Assembly: GCA_019636555.1 (NCBI GenBank)
Contig: JAHBXH010000001.1
Location: 3,320,928-3,384,927 of the forward strand
Source of the DNA: Phycisphaeraceae bacterium
Lineage (GTDB): Bacteria > Planctomycetota > Phycisphaerae > Phycisphaerales > UBA1924
Reading direction: 5' to 3'
Length of the DNA stretch: 64,000 nt
This document shows positions 26,223 to 35,458 of the stretch, one piece after another. Every line of letters starts with the position of its first letter. Position 1 is the first letter of the stretch. The translations under genes and the position numbers were made by a program. Under the pieces are notes generated by a model that searched no databases, was not told where the DNA came from, and saw only the letters and a program-made list of their open reading frames with translations.

Positions 26223-28724
26223 TCACGGACAAATCAGCGCGTCGTACCCGGCGACAAACTCCACGAAATCCAGATCATCGGTGAGCGTGTCGCCCGTCAG
26301 GTCGCCCGCGGGATTGGTCAATTCGTTGTACGCGCCGGCGAAGATGACGAAGTCCGCGTCATCGACGAAGCCGTCGCTGTTGAAATCGCCCGGGCAGAAG
26401 CTCGCCGCGGGAACACAGACGCCCGAATTTCCCGTGGGCAGCGAGTAGTTCAACGTCCAGTTTCCTTCGCTCGCGGTCACAACCAGTTTCAGCGCGATGG
26501 GAGTGCCGCACGGATGCGCCGGGTCGATGGCGATCACCGCGGGAAGCATCCCCGCCGCCATACTCCCCTGAGGCATGTCGGGATAGTCCAATTGCGAGAG
26601 CAGCACCGTCGCTGTCGGAGTCGTTGTCGAAAGCGTCGCGTGAACGTTGGTGGCGGAAACCAGTCCGCTGCTGAGAACATCAAGGTACACCCGTAGTTTC
26701 GACTCGCCGGGCTCGGCGATTCCGTTGCCGTTTCCGTTCGCGAACGCGTCGTCGATCCTGACCGGAGAAACTGATTCGAGCCGGGCCGCGTTCGGTGCGC
26801 TCGTGATCGAGAAACTCGCATCCGAAATGTCAAAGTAGATCGCGTTGACCGGCTGCACGCGGATGCGGCAATTGGTCGCCGTTTGCGGGAGCGCCACCGC
26901 CTCGACGCCGTCGTTCGGCGTGTCCGAAGCGAGGACGGTCGGGAAAGTGTTGCCGCCGTCCGTCGAAAGCAGAATGTTCACCTTGGTGTGACCAAAGGGA
27001 GAAGTCTGCGTGCCGCCGACCAGCCAACGAATCACCGCAGCACCGGACTTCGAAGCGGACGTGTTCGGCTCGGTGATCTTGAACGGTCCGTTCGCGGAGT
27101 ACGAGCGAATCAGGGCCTCGGTGTAGTTCTGTCCGCCGCCGCCCGCCCGGTTGTCGCGTGCCGTCATCCGAAACCGCATGAACCGAGTCGTCGTCGGCAT
27201 GATCTCGCCAAGAGAGCCCGACAGATTCCCGGTCAGCACGGTGGAGAGCTTCGGAAAAACTCGCTTGTTCCCGGTTGTGCTCGGCGGGAAGGAGCGGAAG
27301 AGCGGACCGTTTCCGGCGTCGCCAGCTGAGAGCGACCGGCGCTGCCCCGTGTCACGCTGCTCCCATGTGAAGGTCAGCGTGTCGCCATCGGGGTCGGTGG
27401 CCGAGCCCGTCAGTTCAAAGGGCGTGCCGATCGGGATCGGCGCCTGATTGATCACGGAGGTCTGGGCGGTCGGGAAGCCGTTTCCGGTTGTGATGATCTC
27501 CGAGCAGGTGCGCGACGCAGAAAAATCGGTGATCTGCTGCACGCTTCCCTGGCTGTAGTAATTGTCGCGGAAATTCTGCACGTTGTCCGGGCTGCAGGAG
27601 CCCGCGTACGACATGATGGTCGATCCGCTGCCGGGCTCGTACGCGGCGCTTCCCGACCACTGCTCGGCCGTGCAAGAACCACCCGCGCCGTTCCAACTGT
27701 GCGGCGCGTTGAACTGGTGTCCCATCTCGTGATAGAAGGTCTGCGGATTCGAGAAAGTCGAGAAACTGGAAATGCCGGTCAGCCCGTTGGACTTGTTTCC
27801 GGTACACACGACACCGAGATTGGCGACACCGCCTCCGAAACGGGAAAAAACATGTCCGACATCGAAGCTGTTGAGGCCGACGTATGTGCTGAGCACCGTC
27901 CCGTTGCTCTGCATCATCTCCGTCCTGCCGGATGTATCAAACGGGTGCGATCCCGTATTGGTAAAGATGATCTGGTCGTTGTCGGCGATCACAATCAGAC
28001 GGATCGAAAACTCTTTTTCCCAGAGAGCGTTCAGCGCGTTCACGGCGGTGGTCACACCCGAGAGCCCGCCGGCGACCGTTCCGCCGCAGACGTTCACGCA
28101 CACCTGCGGGTCCATCGAAACGGCAACGCGATAGGTCCGGAGTTTGTCACCGGTCACGGCCGCGACCGCATTCAACGGCGTCTCAACCGGCTCGCCCGTC
28201 GTTCCGCATTCCCAACTCGGCGGAACCTGATTCTTCGTGAAGGCGCTCGAATAGACGGCGTCGGCGCCGAGATCAGACGGCGCAACCGAGTAGTCCCCGT
28301 CCGGCGAGAGCACGGTCGCGAAGAATCCGAGTTCGTTCAGGCACAGGCGCGCGGTCGCGGCCGGATCATCGATTCCCTGGGCAGAATACGTGCGGATCTG
28401 CGGATACTTCGCCGCGAGCGGCGGCTCCATGATCGGAGACTCCACCACTTCGAACGCCTCGATCAGTCCGTCCGGCCGGGGCAGCATCACGATCGGCGCA
28501 TGCGCGGCTGCCGCAGAAAACTCGAGCGGCGCCTTCGAAAGAACCGCCTGTTGCGCCGCACGATCCAGTCGATACACGGCGCCCGAATCCGGCAGAGTTC
28601 TTGCCGCGTTCGCGCGGGCGATATCGGCCGGCGAGGCGAGCGACCAGACGCGTTCGGAATCAGCCCGAACCATCGGAACCACGAGCGAGAAAGACACAAC
28701 GCCGAGTAACCATCCGCGTGCCAT
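26223..28724 (-). CDS. Secreted metzincin metallopeptidase with GC-type dockerin tail
   Basis: 833-residue exported protein. Signal peptide MARGWLLGVVSFSLVVPMV, cut near VRADS. A prodomain-like region precedes the catalytic domain. The zinc signature HEMGHQFNAPHSW at about residue 332 fits the metzincin H-E-x-x-H-x-x-x-x-x-H pattern, and IMSYAGSC provides the Met turn, placing it near the reprolysin-like (M12B-type) secreted proteases. Beta-sandwich regions follow (ITEPNTSASKSG..., fibronectin or CARDB-like). The last 60 residues are two calcium-loop units (FVDDADFVIFAGAY, LTDDLDFVEFVAGY) ending in Cys-Pro. The ATG at 28724 is preferred to upstream in-frame codons because the signal peptide starts there. 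Likely role: extracellular protein degradation. Confidence 0.87.
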   Translation of the reverse strand: MARGWLLGVVSFSLVVPMVRADSERVWSLASPADIARANAARTLPDSGAVYRLDRAAQQAVLSKAPLEFSAAAAHAPIVMLPRPDGLIEAFEVVESPIMEPPLAAKYPQIRTYSAQGIDDPAATARLCLNELGFFATVLSPDGDYSVAPSDLGADAVYSSAFTKNQVPPSWECGTTGEPVETPLNAVAAVTGDKLRTYRVAVSMDPQVCVNVCGGTVAGGLSGVTTAVNALNALWEKEFSIRLIVIADNDQIIFTNTGSHPFDTSGRTEMMQSNGTVLSTYVGLNSFDVGHVFSRFGGGVANLGVVCTGNKSNGLTGISSFSTFSNPQTFYHEMGHQFNAPHSWNGAGGSCTAEQWSGSAAYEPGSGSTIMSYAGSCSPDNVQNFRDNYYSQGSVQQITDFSASRTCSEIITTGNGFPTAQTSVINQAPIPIGTPFELTGSATDPDGDTLTFTWEQRDTGQRRSLSAGDAGNGPLFRSFPPSTTGNKRVFPKLSTVLTGNLSGSLGEIMPTTTRFMRFRMTARDNRAGGGGQNYTEALIRSYSANGPFKITEPNTSASKSGAAVIRWLVGGTQTSPFGHTKVNILLSTDGGNTFPTVLASDTPNDGVEAVALPQTATNCRIRVQPVNAIYFDISDASFSITSAPNAARLESVSPVRIDDAFANGNGNGIAEPGESKLRVYLDVLSSGLVSATNVHATLSTTTPTATVLLSQLDYPDMPQGSMAAGMLPAVIAIDPAHPCGTPIALKLVVTASEGNWTLNYSLPTGNSGVCVPAASFCPGDFNSDGFVDDADFVIFAGAYNELTNPAGDLTGDTLTDDLDFVEFVAGYDALICP

Positions 28725-28875
28725 CGATACCTCCGATTGACGGGCAACCTCTCCCAGCATTATGTCAGCAGCGAGCGGTTTTGAGGCGCCCTGTTTCGGT
28801 ATTTCCGCAAAAAGCAACCGGCCCGTCGGGATTTATCCGGACGGACCGTCGAGCGACACATTCGTGAAGGGCCCG

Positions 28876-29247
28876 TTAGCGCTCCGTCGCCTTCGCCAAG
28901 ATTTCCGACTTTCCTTTGTCGTTCATACCCAGGAACTCCTGCTTGCAATCGTCGCAGCAGAACGCGATCGTTTTTCCCTGGTACGACGCCGTCAGATTCG
29001 GATCCGCATCGTGGCCTCCGATCGGGCAGGTCGTGTTGACTGGAGCCGAAGACTGCTGATTTCCCCCGGCGACAGGCTTGGCCTTGTCGCCTTCTTTGCA
29101 CTCGCCGCCTCCCTTGCAGCAAGCTCCCTCGCCTTCGCAGCACTCATCGCCGTCGTCGCATTTCTCGTTGCAAGTGCATCCTGTGACAACCGCGGAAAGT
29201 GCGAGGGAAATCGACAGGAGCAAGGCCAATTTCAAGAGAGTCTTCAA
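28876..29247 (-). CDS. Cys-rich lipoprotein with YHS-like metal-binding domain
   Basis: 123-residue putative lipoprotein. After the signal peptide the lipobox is VVTGC (Cys24). A Cys/Glu/Lys-rich stretch follows (CNEKCDDGDECCEGEGACCK). The C-terminal 45 residues resemble YHS/heavy-metal domains: TCPIGGHDADP, then FCCDDCKQEF. In all 12 cysteines. The start is probably the TTG at 29247, with GGAAGGAA about 9 bases upstream; another in-frame TTG lies at 29304. It would sit on the periplasmic face and bind soft metals such as copper or zinc, which is inference from cysteine spacing. It is third in a row of small Cys-rich exported genes. Confidence 0.75.
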   Translation of the reverse strand: MKTLLKLALLLSISLALSAVVTGCTCNEKCDDGDECCEGEGACCKGGGECKEGDKAKPVAGGNQQSSAPVNTTCPIGGHDADPNLTASYQGKTIAFCCDDCKQEFLGMNDKGKSEILAKATER

Positions 29248-29382
29248 GCGCTGTTTCCTTCCGGAATTCCTCGCGGCCAATCGCCGGGGCCTGGGTGAAA
29301 TCAATCAGAACGCACACATGAATCATAACGCAATCAAAGGCCCGAGGCCCGGAGTGACCGGGCCCCGGACGCTCAAACCGGG

Positions 29383-29616
29383 TTATCCGCCGCAGGAGCC
29401 GGCGGCAGCACACTTCGATTTCTGCTTCTGCGCTCCGGCGCAGCCTGAGCCGGCACAATCGCTGGAAGCGCAGCATCCAGTACTGCAAGAGCAGTCGCTG
29501 CACGGGCAGGACGTACCGCAGCAACAGCAGCAGCAATCGGTACCGCTCGCAATCTGCGGCGCCGGCGACAACAGAACGAGCCCGGCGGTTGAAACAGCAA
29601 GCAATAGTGCGTTCAT
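29383..29616 (-). CDS. Exported metallothionein-like Cys-rich protein
   Basis: 77-residue protein with a signal peptide (MNALLLAVSTAGLVLLSPAP) and 16 cysteines in its last 50 residues, beginning with six in a row (DCCCCCCGTSC) and continuing CPCSDCSC, GCC, DC, GC. The rest is Ser/Gly/Ala. AAGGA lies 8 bases upstream of the ATG at 29616, so it is very likely translated. Such density suggests metal clusters or heavy disulfide bonding outside the cytoplasm. I know of no named family with an exported metallothionein of this shape. Neighbours on both sides also encode exported Cys-rich proteins. Confidence 0.7.
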   Translation of the reverse strand: MNALLLAVSTAGLVLLSPAPQIASGTDCCCCCCGTSCPCSDCSCSTGCCASSDCAGSGCAGAQKQKSKCAAAGSCGG

Positions 29617-29733
29617 ATCAAAGTCCTTTCGTGTAGCGGAAGCGCATCGGCTTCCGCTTCGTATTTGAATCGGTGGCTGCGCGCACTGCGCGCGGGCCAT
29701 TGCAGATACACAACGTGTGAATGCCGCGGCTCT

Positions 29734-30183
29734 CTAGATCGTCCAGCGGCAGAATCTCTCGCAGGCAAATCGACCCGCGAAATCCGGCGGATGCACCATC
29801 GCCGGGACGCTGGCAATTCTGGCTCCGATCCGCTCCGGCATATTCAGCACGGGCGTTAAAACAAACAATCCCGAAAGCCGGAAGAGTTCGAGCACCGGAC
29901 GCCGCTCCGGGCGCACCGGAACGCGCGGATCTTCGACGGTCAGCGGGCATTCGCAGCAACGTTCGCGCGTCGCGCGAACCGTTTGCCATTCAGCCCCGAC
30001 CGCCTCATCGGCGAGGTTGGCCGGTTCGCGGCAACAAGTCGCTTCTTCTTCGAACTCGGTCTCAACCTCGCAACATCCGCCTGCTGTCGCGGCGACAAGC
30101 GACGCCGGTGCCGCGCACCAAAGCAGCAGCAGCGATTGGAAGAGGAGGCCGAAAATGACCCCGACGCGGACCATTGGCACCAT
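29734..30183 (-). CDS. Small exported Cys-rich protein
   Basis: 149-residue protein of unknown family. A hydrophobic N terminus (VGVIFGLLFQSLLLLWCAAP) is a signal peptide or anchor. Vicinal cysteines recur after it: GGCCEVE, ATCCREP, RCCECP, ten Cys in total. The second half is Arg/Pro-rich with one hydrophobic patch (LSGLFVLTPVL). It starts 25 bases after the stop of the ABC exporter gene on the same strand, so the two may be cotranscribed. An in-frame ATG at 30174 is an alternative start. No clear ribosome site is visible. Metal binding is plausible but inferred. Confidence 0.55.
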   Translation of the reverse strand: MVPMVRVGVIFGLLFQSLLLLWCAAPASLVAATAGGCCEVETEFEEEATCCREPANLADEAVGAEWQTVRATRERCCECPLTVEDPRVPVRPERRPVLELFRLSGLFVLTPVLNMPERIGARIASVPAMVHPPDFAGRFACERFCRWTI

Positions 30184-30208
30184 GATACATCGGATTTGTA
30201 GAACCTGT

Positions 30209-32383
30209 TCATTCCGAAATGCCGGAGGCCGCGGTATCGCCCAATAAATGCCTGGATTCCGCGAGGTCCTCGCGGATACCCCTTGCGGCGTCGGGCGAAT
30301 GGGCCTCGAGCTGGGTTCGAAGCAGATCGGCGTAGCGGCCCTCGAACGCCAGCAGTTGCTGGTGCGTGCCTGTTTCCACGACCCGGCCCTGTTCGAGCAC
30401 GACGATGAGATCGGCGTGCCGGATGGTGCTCAATCTGTGGGCGATCACGAAGCAGGTGCGGCCCTTCATCAGAACTCCGAGGCTCCGCTGAATAAGCGCC
30501 TCGCTTTCGGCGTCGAGGTTGCTCGTGGCCTCGTCCAGAATAAGGATCGCGGGATCCGCGAGTAGCGCCCGCGCGATCGCGAGCCGTTGCTTCTGCCCGC
30601 CGCTCAGCCGCACTCCCCGCTCGCCGATCAGCGTCTGATACCCGTGCTCAAGCCTGTCGATGAACTCCGCGGCATTCGCAGATTCCGCCGCACGCTTCAC
30701 GGCCTGCATGACTTCTTCTTCGGTGACCAAACCGTTGCCGCTGGAGGCCAGCCGACCGTACGCGATGTTCGCCGCGATCGTGCCATCAAACAGAAAAACG
30801 TCCTGCTCGACGATTCCCAGCAGCCTGCGGAAGGATCGCACATCGATGTTCTTGAGATCGACGCCGTCGAGCATGATCCGGCCGGCGGGCCATTTGCCGC
30901 CGGGTGCTTCCTCATCCGGTACTTCGCAGGGATCAAAGAATCGCGCGATCAGATTGCAGAGTGTGGTCTTGCCGCTGCCGCTGGCGCCGACGAGCGCGAC
31001 GGTCATACCCGCGCGAATGTCGAGCGAAACATCTTTCAGGACCGCGCGGGGGGCGGGCGTGGCTTGGTCGCCCTTTGCGCCCGAAGACTTGCTCCTGGCC
31101 TGCAGAATCGGATACGCGAACGACACGTGCTCGAGCGCAATGTGCCCCCTCACCTTCGCGCGATCGAGCTGGAGTTTGCCCTCCTGTCCGTCGTCGCCGA
31201 ACTCGCCCGGCTCCGAGAGCACATCGAGAATCCGATCAAATCCCGCGAGATTCGTCTGAACCGCCGTCGCGGTATTGGTCAGCGTCTCGAGCGGGCTGAG
31301 CAGCATGAGCAAGTAGCTCGTGAACATCATCACCTCGCCGATGGTGAGGTTGCCGCGGATGACCTGCGTGCCTCCGTAGACCAGCACGCCCGTGCTCGCG
31401 ACAGGAATGAGCAGCGACCAGACCATCTCCAGGATCCGCGACCACCACCAGACCAGGATCTCCTGGCGCGACATGAGGTGCCCGGCCTTGGTGAATCGGC
31501 CGGATTCGGAGAGCTCGCGTGAGAATCCGCGGACCACGCGCATGCCCCCGAACGCCTCGGTGCTGTGCGCATCGATGCTGGTGCGGGTGATCTTGATATC
31601 GCGATAGATCGGTCGGATGCGGTTGATCCACGTCCGGTGGCTCAGCCAGACCGCCGGAATGAGCAGCATCCCGCCGACCAGAAGCCGCCAATCAACCAGC
31701 GCGAGGATCGCGAGCGTTCCGACAAGCTGGACAATCGCTCGCCAGGGGTTGTAGAGGAGGCTGAAGAGAAGCTCCGCCGCGGCACCGGCATCTTCGCGGA
31801 GAATGCTCACGACGCCGCCGGTCTTGAGCTGGTAGATCCGGTGAAGAGGGAGTCTCGACGCGTGCTCGAACACCTGCATCCGCATCGAGGCTTGCACGCG
31901 CTTCGTGAGTCGCGTCATCTGCCAGCGTCCCCAAGTCCACACCACGATGTTGATCATCGTGAGAACGACCATGAAGAACCCGAGCACCCACAGCAAACGG
32001 ACCCGATCGAGTTTTTCGATGGAGCTCCAGTCGATGTTGACGCCTGTCGCCGCGATGAGGCGACGCGCCACCTCGGGTATGCCGGAAGGTCCGGGGTGAT
32101 CGGTGACGATGTAGTCAATTGTGATCAGCGTGCTCGCGGGCATGAGCAGACCGATGCCGGTCGCGAGCGTGACGGTTCCGAGTGCCGCGACCACCGTCTT
32201 GCGATGTTCCCGGATCTGCTTCCAGAACAGCCGAAAGAGCTCAAAGAAGCCGCGCCCTCGCGCTCCCTTGCGCTGCCTCTGGCCGGTCGCCTCCGCCGCG
32301 TCGAGCTTGGCCCACGCCGGATCCTTGCGCTTCGTCAGATATTCCTGATAGCGGGAGCGGCTGCTCCGTCGCTGAAACAACAT
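30209..32383 (-). CDS. ABC exporter half-transporter (membrane plus ATPase)
   Basis: 724-residue fused exporter. The N-terminal 90 residues are hydrophilic and basic. Six membrane spans cover about 95-400 (ABC_membrane type, with LPLHRIYQLKTGGVVSILRED as the coupling region). The nucleotide-binding domain follows: Walker A GASGSGKT, signature RLSGGQKQR, Walker B ILILDEAT, and IAHRLSTIRHADLI with the switch His. It should act as a homodimer or heterodimer that exports lipid, peptide or drug. The ATG at 32383 is selected; upstream in-frame sequence overlaps the divergent ggt promoter. The next genes downstream encode Cys-rich exported proteins, so a link to their export or to metal is possible. 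Confidence 0.92.
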   Translation of the reverse strand: MLFQRRSSRSRYQEYLTKRKDPAWAKLDAAEATGQRQRKGARGRGFFELFRLFWKQIREHRKTVVAALGTVTLATGIGLLMPASTLITIDYIVTDHPGPSGIPEVARRLIAATGVNIDWSSIEKLDRVRLLWVLGFFMVVLTMINIVVWTWGRWQMTRLTKRVQASMRMQVFEHASRLPLHRIYQLKTGGVVSILREDAGAAAELLFSLLYNPWRAIVQLVGTLAILALVDWRLLVGGMLLIPAVWLSHRTWINRIRPIYRDIKITRTSIDAHSTEAFGGMRVVRGFSRELSESGRFTKAGHLMSRQEILVWWWSRILEMVWSLLIPVASTGVLVYGGTQVIRGNLTIGEVMMFTSYLLMLLSPLETLTNTATAVQTNLAGFDRILDVLSEPGEFGDDGQEGKLQLDRAKVRGHIALEHVSFAYPILQARSKSSGAKGDQATPAPRAVLKDVSLDIRAGMTVALVGASGSGKTTLCNLIARFFDPCEVPDEEAPGGKWPAGRIMLDGVDLKNIDVRSFRRLLGIVEQDVFLFDGTIAANIAYGRLASSGNGLVTEEEVMQAVKRAAESANAAEFIDRLEHGYQTLIGERGVRLSGGQKQRLAIARALLADPAILILDEATSNLDAESEALIQRSLGVLMKGRTCFVIAHRLSTIRHADLIVVLEQGRVVETGTHQQLLAFEGRYADLLRTQLEAHSPDAARGIREDLAESRHLLGDTAASGISE

Positions 32384-32449
32384 GCACAACAATATGGGGT
32401 CGCGCCGCGCTCTGAATTCCACACCCTGCTTGCGGGCTACCTTTCGCCG

Positions 32450-34282
32450 ATGTTCCGTCGATTGGCTCTGCCCACCCTTGCCTGCGTCCTCCTCGCTTCC
32501 TGCGCTCAGACGCAACTCGCCGGGAAACAGGGACTTGCCGCAGCGCCGCGCTCATCCCTGAGGGCCGGCGCGGAACCGACGTACAAGCACGTCGTCGCGG
32601 CGGATCAGGAAATCGCCTCGCAGGCCGGGCTCGAGATGCTTCAAAGAGGCGGCAATGCGATCGATGCCGCCGTTGCCGCGAGTTTCACGCTTTCGGTTGT
32701 TCGGCCCTATTCCTGCGGGATCGGCGGGGGCGGGTTCATGCTCATCCATCTCAAGAAGCATCCGAAGATCGACGGCCTGCCTCGCACCGTCGCCCTCGAC
32801 TACCGCGAAGTCGCGCCCGCATGGGCAAAGGCTGATTTTTTCGAGACCGATCCGAGGTTGAAGAATGATCCGAGCGCGTCGACGATGGGCGCGCACGCCG
32901 TTGCGATCCCGGGCACCGTCGCGGGTCTTCTCGAGGCGCTCGCAACGTACGGGACGCTTCCCCGGGAGACCGTGCTCGCGCCGGCGATCCGTGCCGCCGA
33001 AGCGGGCTTCGCCGTGGACGCGGACTACATTCGCGCCACGAATTCACCCAATGTCGCCCGAGGGCTCAAAGACGGCGGCCGTTTCGCTCAGTTTCGCACG
33101 ATCTACCTTCTGAACGGAACGATCAGAGAGGGCGACATTCTCAAACAGCCCGAACAGGCGCGTGCGCTGAAGCTCATCGCGCGCGACGGCGCGAGCGCGT
33201 TCTACAAAGGAGAAATCGCCACCGCGATCCGGCGCGTGCTCGCGGCGGGCGGCGCCGAAGTTTCCGCGATAGAATTGGCCGCGTATCGACCGCGCGAGCT
33301 GCCCGCCCTTTCCACGGTATTCCAAGGAAGGCGTGTTTACGCGTTTCCGCCTCCTTCGAGCGGCGGCATCGTGCTGGTGCAGACACTCGGAATGATCGAA
33401 GCAAGGCGGAGAGAGTTCGATTCGTTCGAATTCGCCGGCAGTGAACAGATCCATTTTCTTGCCGAGGCTCTAAAGCATTCGTTTGCCGATCGCTCGCGCT
33501 TTCTCGCGGACCCGACGTTTGTCAACGTGCCCCTGCTCGCGCTCACGAGCCAGAGCAACACCCGCGAGCTCGCCTCCCGCATCGACATGACGCGCACGCA
33601 GCCGATTGATTCGTACGGAAGCCATCTGCCGCAGAACGACAACAAAGCAACAAGCGACGCCGGCACAAGCCATCTGAGTGCCGTCGATTCCTGGGGAAAC
33701 GCTGTCGCCTGCACCGAAACGATCAATCTGAGTTTCGGGTCTCTTGTTTGTGTCCCCGGCTTCGGCTTCCTGCTGAACGATCAGATGGACGATTTCACGA
33801 CCCGCCGCGGCAAACCGAACGCCTTTGGACTCCGGCAAGACGAGCGCAATCTCCCGGCTCCCGGCAAGCAGCCGCTCTCGAGCATGTGCCCCACCATCGT
33901 GCTCGCGGGTGAGTCCACATCTTCGCCGGTTGAACTCGTCGTTGGCGGATCGGGCGGGCCATGGATCATCACCGGAACGCTGCAGGTTCTGCTCGATTGC
34001 GTGACCTATGGAATCCCGGCGTCGAAGGCGGTCGCGCAGCCTCGCATTCACCATCAGTGGATGCCCAACGTGCTGCGTATCGAACCGGAGATCGCCGATT
34101 CGCACGAGCGCGCGGGAGCGAAAGAGCAAACGGTGCGCGCCGGACTCGAATCTCGCGGACATGAACTCAATCTCGGAAAATCCGAGTGCGTTATCCAGGT
34201 CATCCGGAAATCCCCCATCGCTCCCGGACGCTACGAAGCGGGAAGTGATCCGAGAAAGGGCGGCAAGCCCGCCGGCGAATGA
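32450..34282 (+). CDS. ggt: Gamma-glutamyltranspeptidase lipoprotein
   Basis: 610-residue Ntn-hydrolase that cleaves gamma-glutamyl bonds (glutathione and relatives) outside the cytoplasm. Signal peptide with lipobox LLASC. GGNAIDAAVAASFTLSVVRP and YSCGIGGGGFMLIH are the large-subunit motifs. The autoprocessing site is DAGTSHLSAVD with the catalytic Thr at about residue 406, after which the small subunit starts. GGSGGPWIITGTLQ near the end forms the oxyanion region. Full length for the family. The start is 66 bases from the divergent ABC exporter start. The stop overlaps the next start by 4 bases (ATGA), so the UbiA gene is translationally coupled. Confidence 0.94.
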   Translation: MFRRLALPTLACVLLASCAQTQLAGKQGLAAAPRSSLRAGAEPTYKHVVAADQEIASQAGLEMLQRGGNAIDAAVAASFTLSVVRPYSCGIGGGGFMLIHLKKHPKIDGLPRTVALDYREVAPAWAKADFFETDPRLKNDPSASTMGAHAVAIPGTVAGLLEALATYGTLPRETVLAPAIRAAEAGFAVDADYIRATNSPNVARGLKDGGRFAQFRTIYLLNGTIREGDILKQPEQARALKLIARDGASAFYKGEIATAIRRVLAAGGAEVSAIELAAYRPRELPALSTVFQGRRVYAFPPPSSGGIVLVQTLGMIEARRREFDSFEFAGSEQIHFLAEALKHSFADRSRFLADPTFVNVPLLALTSQSNTRELASRIDMTRTQPIDSYGSHLPQNDNKATSDAGTSHLSAVDSWGNAVACTETINLSFGSLVCVPGFGFLLNDQMDDFTTRRGKPNAFGLRQDERNLPAPGKQPLSSMCPTIVLAGESTSSPVELVVGGSGGPWIITGTLQVLLDCVTYGIPASKAVAQPRIHHQWMPNVLRIEPEIADSHERAGAKEQTVRAGLESRGHELNLGKSECVIQVIRKSPIAPGRYEAGSDPRKGGKPAGE

Positions 34283-35247
34283 GCACCTCGCTTCAAACTT
34301 CGGCCGGACCTCGAAGCGCAGTTGTCGATCGATTCGCGATCGCCGCGGGGGATATCAAACTCTCTCACTCGATTTTCGCGATGCCGTTCGCGCTCCTCGC
34401 CGCGTTCCTCGCTCGCCCGCACGAAATGCCCTGGCTCCGATTCGGCGTCGCCCTGGGGCTGGTCGTGGTCTGCATGTTTCTTGCACGAAGTTGGGCCATG
34501 CTGATCAACCGGCTCGCGGATCGCACGCTCGATGCGCAGAATCCCCGCACAGCTCGGCGCGCCTTTGCTTCGGGCCGGCTTTCTCCGCGTTTCGGCACGG
34601 CGCTCACGCTGTCGCTTGGTGCTCTCTTCGTCATGACGACCGCGATCTTTTGGCTTGCGTTCGCGAATCCGTGGCCGCTCGTGCTTTCGATTCCTGTGCT
34701 TCTCTGGATCGGGCTCTACTCCTTCACCAAGCGATTCACTTGGGCCTGCCACCTCTTTCTCGGGACCTCGCTCGCGGCATCGCCGCTCGCCGCCGCAATC
34801 GCAATCGAACCTGCCGCGCTCGGACTTCCCGCGGCGGCCTCCGGCCCTGTTGCAGCCGACTCGGGCGCCGCACTCTGGTTTCTCGCCGCGATGGTGACGC
34901 TGTGGGTTGCCGGCTTCGACATCATCTACTCGCTGCAGGATGTGGACGAAGACCGGCGCCAACGCCTGTTCAGCATTCCATCGCGACTCGGGGTGCGCAC
35001 GGCCATTTGGATCAGCCGCGCGCTGCACGGCCTCGCCGTCGTTTGTCTGATCGAGGCGTGGCGATTCGATCCCCGGCTTGGTCCAGCATTCGGAGGCGGA
35101 ATCGCCCTGGTTGCAGCGCTTCTCATCGTCGAGCATCTGATTCTCGCGCGACGGGGGAAAGCCGGTCTCGATGCCGCGTTCTTCACCATGAACAGCCTCG
35201 TGAGCCTCGTGGTGGGCGGCTTGGGTATCGCGGACACCGCGATTTAG
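34279..35247 (+). CDS. UbiA-family prenyltransferase
   Basis: 322-residue integral membrane prenyltransferase with about eight or nine hydrophobic segments. The first Asp-rich motif is NRLADRTLDAQNPRTARR (from residue 77), the second is QDVDEDRRQ (near 221); these bind the polyprenyl diphosphate through magnesium. The YSFTKRFTWACHLFLG and short-loop pattern match 4-hydroxybenzoate/futalosine-type enzymes (UbiA or MqnP). Planctomycetes usually make menaquinone, so MqnP is the likelier role; this is inference. It overlaps ggt by 4 bases, an unexpected pairing. There are 211 bases without a gene after it, with no clear terminator. Confidence 0.85.
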   Translation: MSTSLQTSAGPRSAVVDRFAIAAGDIKLSHSIFAMPFALLAAFLARPHEMPWLRFGVALGLVVVCMFLARSWAMLINRLADRTLDAQNPRTARRAFASGRLSPRFGTALTLSLGALFVMTTAIFWLAFANPWPLVLSIPVLLWIGLYSFTKRFTWACHLFLGTSLAASPLAAAIAIEPAALGLPAAASGPVAADSGAALWFLAAMVTLWVAGFDIIYSLQDVDEDRRQRLFSIPSRLGVRTAIWISRALHGLAVVCLIEAWRFDPRLGPAFGGGIALVAALLIVEHLILARRGKAGLDAAFFTMNSLVSLVVGGLGIADTAI

Positions 35248-35458
35248 TTATCGGACGATCGAATTCCGGCACGATCTCTCGGCGACTCGGAAAAACTCGT
35301 TCCGGGTGTCGCATCGGTGAAATGGCTGAGGTTCAGGTTCGATAAATACAACGCACGAATGCGCCAAGGACTGAAGTTCGATGCAGCCTTCGCGCCTTCG
35401 CACGCGGAAAGGGAATTGAACGCCGAGGAATCTCTCGAGCGAACCACAAAGGGTGCTG

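Noticed and set aside
29703..29719. CACA-ACG-TGTG symmetry upstream of the 16-Cys protein as a metal-regulator site
   Set aside because: Arms of only 4 bp are expected by chance and there is no second copy in the cluster.
31565..32449. N-terminal extension of the gamma-glutamyltranspeptidase frame by about 295 residues
   Set aside because: The extension lies opposite the ABC exporter gene and has a low-complexity charged composition. The real protein begins with the lipoprotein signal at 32450.
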